Notes under the pieces: model-generated
Told to the model about the DNA's origin: nothing
The model's database searches: none
What the model saw: the letters and a program-made list of their open reading frames with translations, nothing else
Origin: Rhodobacter sp.
Lineage (GTDB): Bacteria > Pseudomonadota > Alphaproteobacteria > Rhodobacterales > Rhodobacteraceae
Length of the DNA: 64,000 nt
Reading direction: 5' to 3'
NCBI GenBank assembly: GCA_027484985.1
Contig: JAIXRW010000025.1
Coordinates: 1 to 64,000, forward strand
Shown here: positions 1-13,952 of the stretch, in pieces
Position numbering within the stretch: the stretch's first letter is position 1
Layout of the letters: every line of letters starts with the position of its first letter
Translations under genes and position numbers: made by a program

Positions 1-81
1 CGCGCCCCGCCGCCCCTTCGGAAGATGCGGTTCGATCCGAAGCCACTCGGCCTCGCTCAGCCAATACAGATTCCGCCCCAT
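1..81 (-). CDS. IS5-family transposase, N-terminus only (cut by window edge)
   Basis: Reading leftward from an ATG at 81, 27 codons remain open to the window edge. The peptide begins MGRNLYWLSEAEWLRIEPHL and continues with a PKGRRGA stretch. The pattern 'N-L-x-W-L-S-x-x-x-W-x-R-I-E-P-H-L-P' is the familiar start of IS5-family (IS427-group) transposases; this is recognition from memory, not a search. A strong ribosome site (AGGAGG) sits 5 bases before the ATG. The DDE catalytic residues lie beyond the window and cannot be seen. The gene points away from the CRISPR array next to it. Confidence 0.75.
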   Translation of the reverse strand, partial: MGRNLYWLSEAEWLRIEPHLPKGRRGA

Positions 82-124
82 GACCACCTCCTGCCTCGCA
101 GAAAGTGAATCACACCAGCCAAGG
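1..124 (-). mobile_element. Left end of an IS5-family insertion sequence abutting the CRISPR array
   Basis: The 43 bases between the transposase start and the last CRISPR repeat hold the transposase ribosome site and presumably the terminal inverted repeat of the element. The exact IS boundary cannot be fixed because the other end is outside the window. Less than one spacer length remains between the IS gene leader and the repeat at 125. The element therefore sits at, or inside, the ancestral end of the array. Confidence 0.55.
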
Positions 125-3100
125 CGGTTCATCCCCGCGTGGGCGGGGAACACGAGGCCGCGGCAGCAGTTGCCACCCCGATCAGCGGTTCATCCCCGCG
201 TGGGCGGGGAACACATCCGCGCCTGTCTCGAGGTGGCTGATTGGTCCGGTTCATCCCCGCGTGGGCGGGGAACACAGCAATGACTGGATCGAGTGGGATT
301 TTCACGCCGGTTCATCCCCGCGTGGGCGGGGAACACGGTAAGGTCGGTCATTGCGGTTTCCATCCAAGCGGTTCATCCCCGCGTGGGCGGGGAACACAGC
401 CCCGCACGATGGCGGGGCCGCTAGTCGATCGGTTCATCCCCGCGTGGGCGGGGAACACCTCCTGTTCCGGCGGATGACGTTGACGATCACCGGTTCATCC
501 CCGCGTGGGCGGGGAACACAGCAAGGAGGGTTCGCCCGTGGCGCGATTGATCGGTTCATCCCCGCGTGGGCGGGGAACACGATCGCCCCGCCCGAGGCCG
601 ACCGCGCCGCCGCGGTTCATCCCCGCGTGGGCGGGGAACACCGCTCTGGACCTCGGGCAGCATTGCTCGCAGCCGGTTCATCCCCGCGTGGGCGGGGAAC
701 ACGCTGGCGTGGTGTCTGGCATCGGGCGCTACGCCGGTTCATCCCCGCGTGGGCGGGGAACACCGCGCGAACATCGATGTGGCCAGCCCCTACCTCGGTT
801 CATCCCCGCGTGGGCGGGGAACACTGTTCGAGTTTGGCCAGTGCCAGCAGGGCGGGCGGTTCATCCCCGCGTGGGCGGGGAACACGAGGATGTGGACGCG
901 CAAGGCGTCTGGGTCCGCGGTTCATCCCCGCGTGGGCGGGGAACACTGTCTGTTCGTCTCTCTAAACTTGCTGCCGATCGGTTCATCCCCGCGTGGGCGG
1001 GGAACACCGGTGCGCCTGCCGGAATCGACAAGGGCTGGGCGGTTCATCCCCGCGTGGGCGGGGAACACTCAGCCGCGACCGGTTCAAGGATTTGGTAGGC
1101 CGGTTCATCCCCGCGTGGGCGGGGAACACCGCTTAACCATGCCGCAATGTCAGCCCCAACCCGGTTCATCCCCGCGTGGGCGGGGAACACAACCGTTGCG
1201 CTGGCCGGTCTGGCAGGCGTCGCGGTTCATCCCCGCGTGGGCGGGGAACACAGACCACAAGCGGGGAAATGTTGAGGACGGTGCGGTTCATCCCCGCGTG
1301 GGCGGGGAACACACCTCCGGTTCCGCCACCGGCCGGTTCAAGGACGGTTCATCCCCGCGTGGGCGGGGAACACGCCAGACTTGGTCAGCACCTCGCCCCG
1401 AACGGCGGTTCATCCCCGCGTGGGCGGGGAACACATTTTCCAGCGCCTCAGCCATGTCCTTGGCGGCGGTTCATCCCCGCGTGGGCGGGGAACACACGCC
1501 GATGGTCGGCCGCTCCGTGAGTGGGTGCGGTTCATCCCCGCGTGGGCGGGGAACACGGGCCGAACCTCTTGGGCGGAGCTGGTCAAAGCGGTTCATCCCC
1601 GCGTGGGCGGGGAACACCTGTCCAGAACACTCATACGACGATGACCTCCCGGTTCATCCCCGCGTGGGCGGGGAACACGAGCGTTGAGCGATGCCGCCCG
1701 CGCCTTCGCCCGGTTCATCCCCGCGTGGGCGGGGAACACGAGGGGGTGCGGCTGCATGACCTGCGCCACTCCGGTTCATCCCCGCGTGGGCGGGGAACAC
1801 GTGCGGTCACAGGTGATCTCGGCCTGCCAGGTCGGTTCATCCCCGCGTGGGCGGGGAACACTAGAACGAACACAGAACGTCAACAGGGCAGGGCGGTTCA
1901 TCCCCGCGTGGGCGGGGAACACCCTGTCCGTTCCACCACATAAGCAACGGTTGCCGGTTCATCCCCGCGTGGGCGGGGAACACTCCAGCATGACGGCCGC
2001 GATGCGACGGGCGGTCGGTTCATCCCCGCGTGGGCGGGGAACACTGCACCAGTGACCACACTGCAGGCCGACCCATCGGTTCATCCCCGCGTGGGCGGGG
2101 AACACTGTGCGGCGGCGACCGGTCGATCCGGAACCGCCGGTTCATCCCCGCGTGGGCGGGGAACACCGCGCCGCCTATGCCGCGCTGACCGATTCCGACG
2201 GTTCATCCCCGCGTGGGCGGGGAACACTCGCTCAGCTCCTCGGGGGCCGCAGGCACCGGCGGTTCATCCCCGCGTGGGCGGGGAACACCGGGGGCGTGCG
2301 GCTGGGCGGAACCTTGCGGCCGGTTCATCCCCGCGTGGGCGGGGAACACCTCGGCCCCGGCTGTCATCGTGATCGATGTCGCGGTTCATCCCCGCGTGGG
2401 CGGGGAACACAGCGCGTCCTGTTGCACGCCCCACATCGCCCGCGGTTCATCCCCGCGTGGGCGGGGAACACTTTTGCGCCACGTCGTCAGCGTAAGCCCC
2501 GCGCGGTTCATCCCCGCGTGGGCGGGGAACACGGCTTCGGACACGCCAGCCGCCAGCCGCGCGGCGGTTCATCCCCGCGTGGGCGGGGAACACATTGCTC
2601 TCCATCGCGGCGATGCGCTCAGCAACGGTTCATCCCCGCGTGGGCGGGGAACACTCATCCCAGAACGGGCTGTCGACGGCGATGATCGGTTCATCCCCGC
2701 GTGGGCGGGGAACACGCACCTGCGGAAGCCGATCAATCAGAAAAAGCCGGTTCATCCCCGCGTGGGCGGGGAACACCCGCGCTCAAGGCCGATGCCTATG
2801 CGTCACGGCGGTTCATCCCCGCGTGGGCGGGGAACACTCGGCCATCGCGGCGGCGATGCGGCGGGCGGTCGGTTCATCCCCGCGTGGGCGGGGAACACGA
2901 GCTCTGGCCCCGTGCCGTTGCCGACGTCGGCGGTTCATCCCCGCGTGGGCGGGGAACACGTCACTGGTGCAAATCGCAACGCCTGAACGCCCGGTTCATC
3001 CCCGCGTGGGCGGGGAACACTAATAGAGGTACTTCCGGTCTTCCGAGGTCTCCGGTTCATCCCCGCGTGGGCGGGGAACACGGACCATCAGGCCGCACGA

Positions 3101-6100
3101 CACGGGCATTCCGCGGTTCATCCCCGCGTGGGCGGGGAACACTCGAGCTGGTGCAAGGCAAGACCGACAAGGCCCGGTTCATCCCCGCGTGGGCGGGGAA
3201 CACGCGAACCAATTTCAGTTGCGCTTGCCAGACGGCGGTTCATCCCCGCGTGGGCGGGGAACACGCTTTCTCATCATCCGCAAGGGCCAGAATGTCCGGT
3301 TCATCCCCGCGTGGGCGGGGAACACGTTGCGGGCACGCGGGCGATACCCCGCACCAGCGGTTCATCCCCGCGTGGGCGGGGAACACCGGCGTGATCAGGC
3401 GCGGAAACCCGGCACCATCGGTTCATCCCCGCGTGGGCGGGGAACACGATACGGGCATGACCGCCGAATTGCCGCTGACCGGTTCATCCCCGCGTGGGCG
3501 GGGAACACTAGGTCTGAAACAGTTTCGGCAAACGACTTTGCGGTTCATCCCCGCGTGGGCGGGGAACACGCTATGTCATCGCAGCCGGGCGCGCAACACA
3601 CCGGTTCATCCCCGCGTGGGCGGGGAACACTCGATACCGGCAACCAAGCCTTGCCGCCAAATCGGTTCATCCCCGCGTGGGCGGGGAACACTCACCCTGC
3701 CAAGCGGGTTCAAAGATCATATCCGGTTCATCCCCGCGTGGGCGGGGAACACCTGCACGACCCCAAGCGCGCAAAGGACGACGCCGGTTCATCCCCGCGT
3801 GGGCGGGGAACACACCACATCGACCACATCATTCGTGATCATCGGCGGTTCATCCCCGCGTGGGCGGGGAACACGGCGGCAAATCGCACCAGACGTTGTT
3901 TCCCTGCGGTTCATCCCCGCGTGGGCGGGGAACACAACCCGCCGATCTGCCCTCACATGACGGTCGCCGGTTCATCCCCGCGTGGGCGGGGAACACGCCG
4001 CGCAAAAGTTTGGGTCGAAGGCGGCAAACGGTTCATCCCCGCGTGGGCGGGGAACACCGCGCCCCGCCGGGACATGACGGCCTCACCCCCGGTTCATCCC
4101 CGCGTGGGCGGGGAACACGCGTTTAGCTTTTCCTGAAGCGCCGCCGAAGACGGTTCATCCCCGCGTGGGCGGGGAACACGGTGTGAGTGTGGGGACGCCG
4201 CCCGCGCCACCCGGTTCATCCCCGCGTGGGCGGGGAACACGCAACACCGCCATGGTCTAGGCCTCGTTGGTGGGGTTCATCCCCGCGTGGGCGGGGAACA
4301 CGTCGAAATCACCGCAGCAACATCGATATCGTTCGGTTCATCCCCGCGTGGGCGGGGAACACCATTGCCAACCTCCGAGAGTTGCCCGAAACGCCGGTTC
4401 ATCCCCGCGTGGGCGGGGAACACTCACGATCCCGCCGGGGCCGATCCGGCAGGAGCGGTTCATCCCCGCGTGGGCGGGGAACACGTCATCATCGGAGCGG
4501 CGCTCGGCTCGATCCTCGGTTCATCCCCGCGTGGGCGGGGAACACGCTCGTGCAGCCCCTATTCCAACGCCTACGAGCGGTTCATCCCCGCGTGGGCGGG
4601 GAACACGAATGACGGATAGATGTTCGACTTCTGGAACACGGTTCATCCCCGCGTGGGCGGGGAACACTTCCCATCCGTCGATCCGCATCACCGCCCCCAC
4701 GGTTCATCCCCGCGTGGGCGGGGAACACTGCCTGGTATTCAAGATCGAGATTGCCCAGAACGGTTCATCCCCGCGTGGGCGGGGAACACTGTTTCACGGT
4801 GGCGGGGCTGACCTTGCCCGCCGGTTCATCCCCGCGTGGGCGGGGAACACCAGGTGCCGACCCTCGCGCTCGGCCCGTCGCGCGGTTCATCCCCGCGTGG
4901 GCGGGGAACACACTCATACGACGATGACCTCTCGTGCCGCCCGCGGTTCATCCCCGCGTGGGCGGGGAACACGCTATTTCTCCCGTCAAGACGCCGACCG
5001 GAACCGGTTCATCCCCGCGTGGGCGGGGAACACACGCCAGTTGCCGCCAGCATCGACATACGCGGCGGTTCATCCCCGCGTGGGCGGGGAACACGCGGAC
5101 GCGGGTCAGGATGGGGGTACTGGTCACGGTTCATCCCCGCGTGGGCGGGGAACACGTCTGAGAAACGCAAGCGATGAAGCGATGGTACGGTTCATCCCCG
5201 CGTGGGCGGGGAACACGGTGGCTCCCTTGTCTGCGGCGTTCCCGCCTCCGGTTCATCCCCGCGTGGGCGGGGAACACGCGGGGCCACGCGCCCTGACGCG
5301 CTGTCCGGCCGGTTCATCCCCGCGTGGGCGGGGAACACGAAGATCGGCGGGGTCGAATTGACCTATCCCGCGGTTCATCCCCGCGTGGGCGGGGAACACA
5401 AATTCGGCATCTGCCCCGCAATCGACAACGCCGGTTCATCCCCGCGTGGGCGGGGAACACTTCGGTGTCATCGTCGGCCCGCCGACCGCCACCGGTTCAT
5501 CCCCGCGTGGGCGGGGAACACTCCGTCGTCAGCCGCGCCAGTAGCGTGCCCAGCGGTTCATCCCCGCGTGGGCGGGGAACACCAAGTCCGGCCCCGTGCC
5601 GTTGCCAACGTCGGCGGTTCATCCCCGCGTGGGCGGGGAACACCTACGAAGCGCAGTGCGGTTGAGGTCGGCAACCGGTTCATCCCCGCGTGGGCGGGGA
5701 ACACTGCGCGGCAGCGGTTGTGATTGATTTCAATGTCGGTTCATCCCCGCGTGGGCGGGGAACACTCTTCAAACCGCGCCTTATGGGCAAGGCGCATCGG
5801 TTCATCCCCGCGTGGGCGGGGAACACGGATCGAGCGGACGAAGGACGCATTCCCCTATCGGTTCATCCCCGCGTGGGCGGGGAACACATCCGTGCCAGCC
5901 GGTTGCGGTGTACCCCGCGCGGTTCATCCCCGCGTGGGCGGGGAACACACCAGCCGCGCGATGCCGGTCGATCCGACCACCGGTTCATCCCCGCGTGGGC
6001 GGGGAACACTGAAGTGGTTCGCCCCATAGGTCGCGGCGATACGGTTCATCCCCGCGTGGGCGGGGAACACATTATCGCAAAGCGGATGCTCGTCCTACTG

Positions 6101-7961
6101 CGCGGTTCATCCCCGCGTGGGCGGGGAACACTGCTTTCCGTCAATCCGGGCGATGGTCTGCGCCGGTTCATCCCCGCGTGGGCGGGGAACACAGCGCGTC
6201 CTGCTGGATGCCCCACATGGCAACCGGTTCATCCCCGCGTGGGCGGGGAACACTGCGTGATCTGTCTGCGCAGATCATCGCCGCGCGGTTCATCCCCGCG
6301 TGGGCGGGGAACACTTGGCGGCTTGCGCCACGGTCGTCCCTTGGTGCGGTTCATCCCCGCGTGGGCGGGGAACACTCCCGCCAGAGCATCGGCAGTTGCT
6401 AGCGCCGCGGTTCATCCCCGCGTGGGCGGGGAACACCAGATCGCGCATGGCGGCAAGGCCAAGGGCAACGGTTCATCCCCGCGTGGGCGGGGAACACTCT
6501 TCACATCGGCTGGGGCTGTGATTTTAAGCCGGTTCATCCCCGCGTGGGCGGGGAACACGTCTCCTCGTCTTGGCGGGGGATACGACCGGACGGTTCATCC
6601 CCGCGTGGGCGGGGAACACACGTAGCGACAGAGCGGGAACGGACCCACATCCGGTTCATCCCCGCGTGGGCGGGGAACACACATACGTTTGCGCGGCGGC
6701 GGTGGTGATGGCCGGTTCATCCCCGCGTGGGCGGGGAACACGGCCGAACGTATCGCCGCGATGGAGGGCAACGCGGTTCATCCCCGCGTGGGCGGGGAAC
6801 ACGCCCCGCCCCGCCGGACCAGATCCGGCGGGGCCGGTTCATCCCCGCGTGGGCGGGGAACACAAAGCCGCGCTGGGCAAGCTCGAACCCGCCGACGGTT
6901 CATCCCCGCGTGGGCGGGGAACACCATCGCCGTGATCACCGCCATCGCAGGGCTGGCGGTTCATCCCCGCGTGGGCGGGGAACACCCCGACGCGCGGTTG
7001 GGGGCAACCCCGGACGTCGGTTCATCCCCGCGTGGGCGGGGAACACGCGACAGGGCGGGCAAGAGCGCGGTGGCGAGGCGGTTCATCCCCGCGTGGGCGG
7101 GGAACACGCCGGGCCGTCCACGACGGCATGGGCCAGCAGCGGTTCATCCCCGCGTGGGCGGGGAACACATCCTGTTCGCCCTGCTGAACCGCCTCGAAAC
7201 CGGTTCATCCCCGCGTGGGCGGGGAACACACCCTCGAAGCCTCGGGTGCGAACCCGCAGGACGGTTCATCCCCGCGTGGGCGGGGAACACCGATACCGCC
7301 AGCCAGCGCGGCCCATGCGTTGCGGTTCATCCCCGCGTGGGCGGGGAACACGACGCAAAGGACAGCCCGTCGAGTTCTGTTCTCGGTTCATCCCCGCGTG
7401 GGCGGGGAACACTGCGCGGCAGCGGTTGTGATTGCTTTCGCGGTCGGTTCATCCCCGCGTGGGCGGGGAACACCCGTGCGTCCTTTCCAGCGCGTCAGCC
7501 ATATCCGGTTCATCCCCGCGTGGGCGGGGAACACACATAGGTCTGCGCGGCGGCGGTGGTGATGGCCGGTTCATCCCCGCGTGGGCGGGGAACACAAATT
7601 CGGCATCTGCCCCGCAATCGACAGCGCCGGTTCATCCCCGCGTGGGCGGGGAACACCAACCGGCCCTGACGCCAAATCCCAGAAACCGCGGTTCATCCCC
7701 GCGTGGGCGGGGAACACCTGACCGCCGCCGAATCCGCGGGATGGCAAGCCGGTTCATCCCCGCGTGGGCGGGGAACACACGCCGTGGGGATTGCGGTAAT
7801 CCGCTTCCAACGGTTCATCCCCGCGTGGGCGGGGAACACTCCTCGGTGCTGGCCCGATAGGCCGCCGCCGCCGGTTCATCCCCGCGTGGGCGGGGAACAC
7901 TTTGGTGCCGAGCTGGACGATGCGACCGGCCCCGGTTCATCCCCGCGTGGGCGGGGAACAC
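125..7961 (-). CRISPR. Type I-E CRISPR array, 129 repeats and 128 spacers
   Basis: A 29-base repeat, on the + strand beginning CGGTTCATCCCCGC and ending GGGCGGGGAACAC, recurs every 61 bases with 32-base spacers. From the first repeat (125) to the last (7933) is exactly 128 periods. Repeat n starts at 125+61(n-1). The repeat is palindromic (CCCCGC/GCGGGG) and is the reverse complement of the usual I-E form, so the array is transcribed leftward. The predicted crRNA handle is ATGAACCG. The leader end is at 7961 beside cas2 and the old end is at 125. Only the repeat at 4273 was seen to differ. Several spacers are near-duplicates. The many open frames inside the array (peptides such as [10 protein letters not shown]) are artefacts of the repeat. 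Confidence 0.99.
4273..4301 (-). repeat. Variant CRISPR repeat number 69
   Basis: This in-phase repeat reads GGGTTCATCCCC at its left end instead of CGGTTCATCCCC. On the transcribed strand the last base of the crRNA 5' handle is changed (ATGAACCC instead of ATGAACCG). It is the only departure from the consensus that I saw in the array. Confidence 0.9.
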
Positions 7962-8020
7962 TCTTCGTGTAGGGCATTGATGCACCACAGTTTTCACGAT
8001 GTCAAAGAGCGCACCGGCTT
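7962..8020 (-). promoter_or_regulatory. CRISPR leader and likely array promoter
   Basis: Only 59 bases separate the cas2 stop from the first repeat. On the minus strand they contain a perfect TTGACA -35 box (8000-8005) and, 17 bases on, a weak -10-like CATCAA (7977-7982). This would start transcription just before the first repeat. No perfect IHF site (WATCAANNNNTTR) is present; ATCAATGCCCTA is a partial match. A hairpin (ACCGGC at 8013-8018 with GCCGGT at 8025-8030) straddles the cas2 stop and is followed by TTTTT on the + strand, so it could stop antisense transcription coming from the array. Confidence 0.6.
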
Positions 8021-9248
<1,228 letters not shown>

Positions 9249-9252
<4 letters not shown>

Positions 9253-9967
9253 GCGCGCCGGATCAGCATCAGGCCGCAACCGTAGGATTTGGCCCGGCCA
9301 AAGCCCTGTGCGATCCGGTCAAGGAGCATGGCCGGTTCTGTTACCTCAAGCATACCGGACATTTCGAGGATGCCGAACTGTGGCCGCTTTGTCGCCCCAT
9401 GATGACCGGGCAGGGCCACGGTGGAGTAATCGGCAACCTCCGCCCCGATCAGCCGAAACCCCGAGCGCGTGCCCTGCCCGGCCATCCAATCCGCCGCCGC
9501 CGCCCGCGCGAGGTCCATGCGGTGGTGGGGACGCGCACTCAGTTCACCTTCCGGCAGCGATTTCTGGCCGGGAATGGGGTGCAGGCGGTCCATTACCAGA
9601 TCGATATGCCGCTTTTGCTCCTTGCCCGAGGCCGACAGCGTTCCTTTGCTTTCCGTCCGGGTCGCATTGGCGCGCAGGGCAAAGGTCAGCCGGTCCCCTG
9701 CCTGCAAGGCAGGGGCGAAGGGCTTGACCTCGGGCCGCTCGAACAGTTCCGATTCCTGCGGTGGACGGGCCGAAAGGGTCAGGAACACCCCTTCGCCTTC
9801 CGCGCGCCAAAGGAAATCGCGCTGCCTTTCCGGGCCGTCAGAGAAAACGGCCCACAGCAGGCGATGGTGGGCGTCCAGTCGCCGCCCATGATCCTGGGGG
9901 TTTAATAGGGCCTCGAGCGCACGGGCAGAAGGCGACCGCGACAGTTTCAGGCGCGAAAGATAGAGCG

Positions 9968-9971
<4 letters not shown>
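9249..9971 (-). CDS. cas6e: CRISPR RNA endonuclease Cas6e
   Basis: Cas6e cuts pre-crRNA at the base of the repeat stem and stays bound to the 3' stem-loop in Cascade. The 240-residue protein starts MTLYLSRLKL, has the paired histidines His35-His36 in the DAHHRLLWAVF stretch (the region of the catalytic His of the family) and ends with the glycine-rich RNA-binding loop GFGRAKSYGCGLMLIRR. Start and stop overlap the neighbouring cas5e and cas1 genes by four bases each. Its natural substrate here is the GTGTTCCCCGC...GCGGGG stem, and the degenerate repeats at 14046-14135 keep comparable stems. Confidence 0.96.
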
Positions 9972-12259
<2,288 letters not shown>

Positions 12260-12263
<4 letters not shown>

Positions 12264-13729
12264 GCTGCCTTGCCCTTTTTTGCCGGTTTTTCCATGCCAA
12301 GTCGGGCGAACAATTCCCCGCCTGCCTTGCCGTAACCCCTGAAGGTTGACCCGAGATAACCCCGTGCCTGAACCACCCGTGCAATCTGGTCGGTTTCGCG
12401 CTGGTCCAGCCCCTGCAACGCCAGATCGTCGAACTGCCTGAGCGCGTGCCGCTGAAGATGGCCCAGCCAGTGCACTGCCACTTCGGCAGGTGCCGCGCCG
12501 GACTTCAACGCGTCAAAGCAGGTCAGAAAGTCGGCTTCCGTGCGAAGGTAGAACGCCTCGCGCTCTGCCTCGCGCGCCTCGCCGCCCGCCAGAACCGGTT
12601 CCAACGCCCCCCGCAGCGACAACGCAGCCTGTTCCGCAGCAAGGATCATGCCCTGCACCATGGCAAGGGACGCTGGCGGCAGATCGACATAGGGTTGGGA
12701 GGACAGGGTGAAATCGCGGGCTTTCATGTTGTCCATCGCCCAACCGGCAACGAGAACGGTGACCTGCGCCCGACGATCCCGGCTTTGCCACGCGGTCAGA
12801 CAGGCTGCGCGGTCCCGAAGGCCATCGGCTGACCCGGCCAGAATTCCCAGCCAGTGGCGATAGCCGAAAAGACCGGCGCGGGGGTGGACGGGCAGCAGTT
12901 CTTCGCCGGCCTTCATGCGGTAATAGGGCGTCAACGGATGAACCCAGCCGCCGTAATTGGTGCCATAAGGGCGCTGGATCACCCCTGTGACACCCATTTC
13001 ATTTGCCACCAGACGCAGGCGGCGCGGCATTCCAAAAAACGCCTCGACTCCGAAGGTCTTGCCTTCGGGCGGGTGGGTCACCATGCCCTTGTCTGACACA
13101 CGCGTCGCGCGCATCCACGGCAGATCGATCATTTGGCCGGGCACGCCGTCCGGCACATTGGCCCAGACCATATCCCAAAGCCCGCGCCCCGGATCGACCA
13201 GCGTGAGCAAAGGCCCCCCGCCGCGGATCGAGGTCCGGTTGCCCGCCCCACCCGACGGAGCATGGGCCTGAAAGGTGTAAAGCGCCATTGCCGCCAAGGC
13301 CGGATCAAGCACAGCGTAGCGGTCACGATGGACCATCAGATCGGCATTGTTGCGCGCGGTATTGGCCCCCGCACTGTCGATGAAAAGCATGTCGGCGGGG
13401 TTCGCCTCCCCCTCCAGCGGTTCAAGGTCTTGCAGGAACAGCGGCCCCTCGCCCAGCAGGTTGAAAGCCGGGGCATAAGCGGCCAGACGCGAGCGCAGAC
13501 GGGCCGGATCGGGCGTGCGGCGGTCGTCCCAGTCTTCGACATGTTCGGGCGGATCGGCCAGATAGACCAGCCCGATCAGCAACTCGAGACAGGCCAGGTT
13601 CAAATCTGCGCGCGGCCAATCGGGCCTGATCACATCGCTGTCGGCCATCTGCCACGGGGCGATCACATGCCGCGATCCATCTTTCAGAAGGACGGGAATC
13701 CACGCGTCATCAATCAAGTTCAGGGACAA
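12260..13729 (-). CDS. cse1: Cascade large subunit Cse1 (CasA, Cas8e)
   Basis: Cse1 recognises the PAM and recruits Cas3. The protein shows the family N-terminus SLNLIDDAWIPVLLKDGS, a FLQDLEP region and the NRTSIRGGGPLLTLV segment. I place the start at a TTG (13729) because it gives MSLNLIDDAWIPV, the usual beginning, with GGAGG seven bases upstream. A GTG at 13735 is too close to that ribosome site, and an ATG at 13780 would add 17 residues unlike the family. The product is 489 residues with the TTG start. The gene begins the cse1-to-cas2 chain of overlapping genes and is preceded by the unusual 480-base regulatory gap. Confidence 0.93.
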
Positions 13730-13885
13730 ACACACGTCCTCCACACAATCTATAGGTGCATTGAACCCATCGTCCAGCACCGTGTAAAGCGAAGAAATCT
13801 GCGGGCAAGGCCACCGCCGCCCGCAGGGCTATTGTGCCCCAGCGCTTCAAGATGTATGAAATCAGGGCACGATAACTCCGGAAAT

Positions 13886-13910
13886 CTATGGAGCCATTCC
13901 ATTCTCCTTT
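13886..13910 (-). other. Strong ribosome site with a three-codon frame in the cse1 leader
   Basis: On the minus strand AAAGGAG (within 13903-13910) is followed after six bases by ATG GCT CCA TAG (13897-13886). This is a stronger ribosome site than that of most genes in the island, yet it serves only Met-Ala-Pro. A second ATG overlapping it (13902) opens a 50-codon frame but lies too close to the ribosome site. It could be a leader peptide, a CreT-like toxic mini-frame, or chance. Confidence 0.25.
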
Positions 13911-13917
13911 CTGGAAA

Positions 13918-13937
13918 AAGGTTGTTGGCGCAACCTT
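13918..13937 (-). terminator. Hairpin with T-run in the cse1 leader (possible attenuator)
   Basis: On the minus strand AAGGTTG and CAACCTT form a 7-base-pair stem with a six-base loop, and the stem end runs into TTTTT. The stem is AT-rich, so it would be a weak intrinsic terminator. A transcript from the promoter at 13992-14020 ending here would be only about 70 bases long. Confidence 0.4.
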
Positions 13938-13952
13938 GTTGTCGGTCACAGT

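Noticed and set aside
80-7972. Dozens of open frames inside the array, up to 419 codons, with peptides such as [19 protein letters not shown] and GSSPRGRGT
   Set aside because: They are translations of the 29-base CRISPR repeat in three frames, made long by the GC-rich spacers and the 61-base period.
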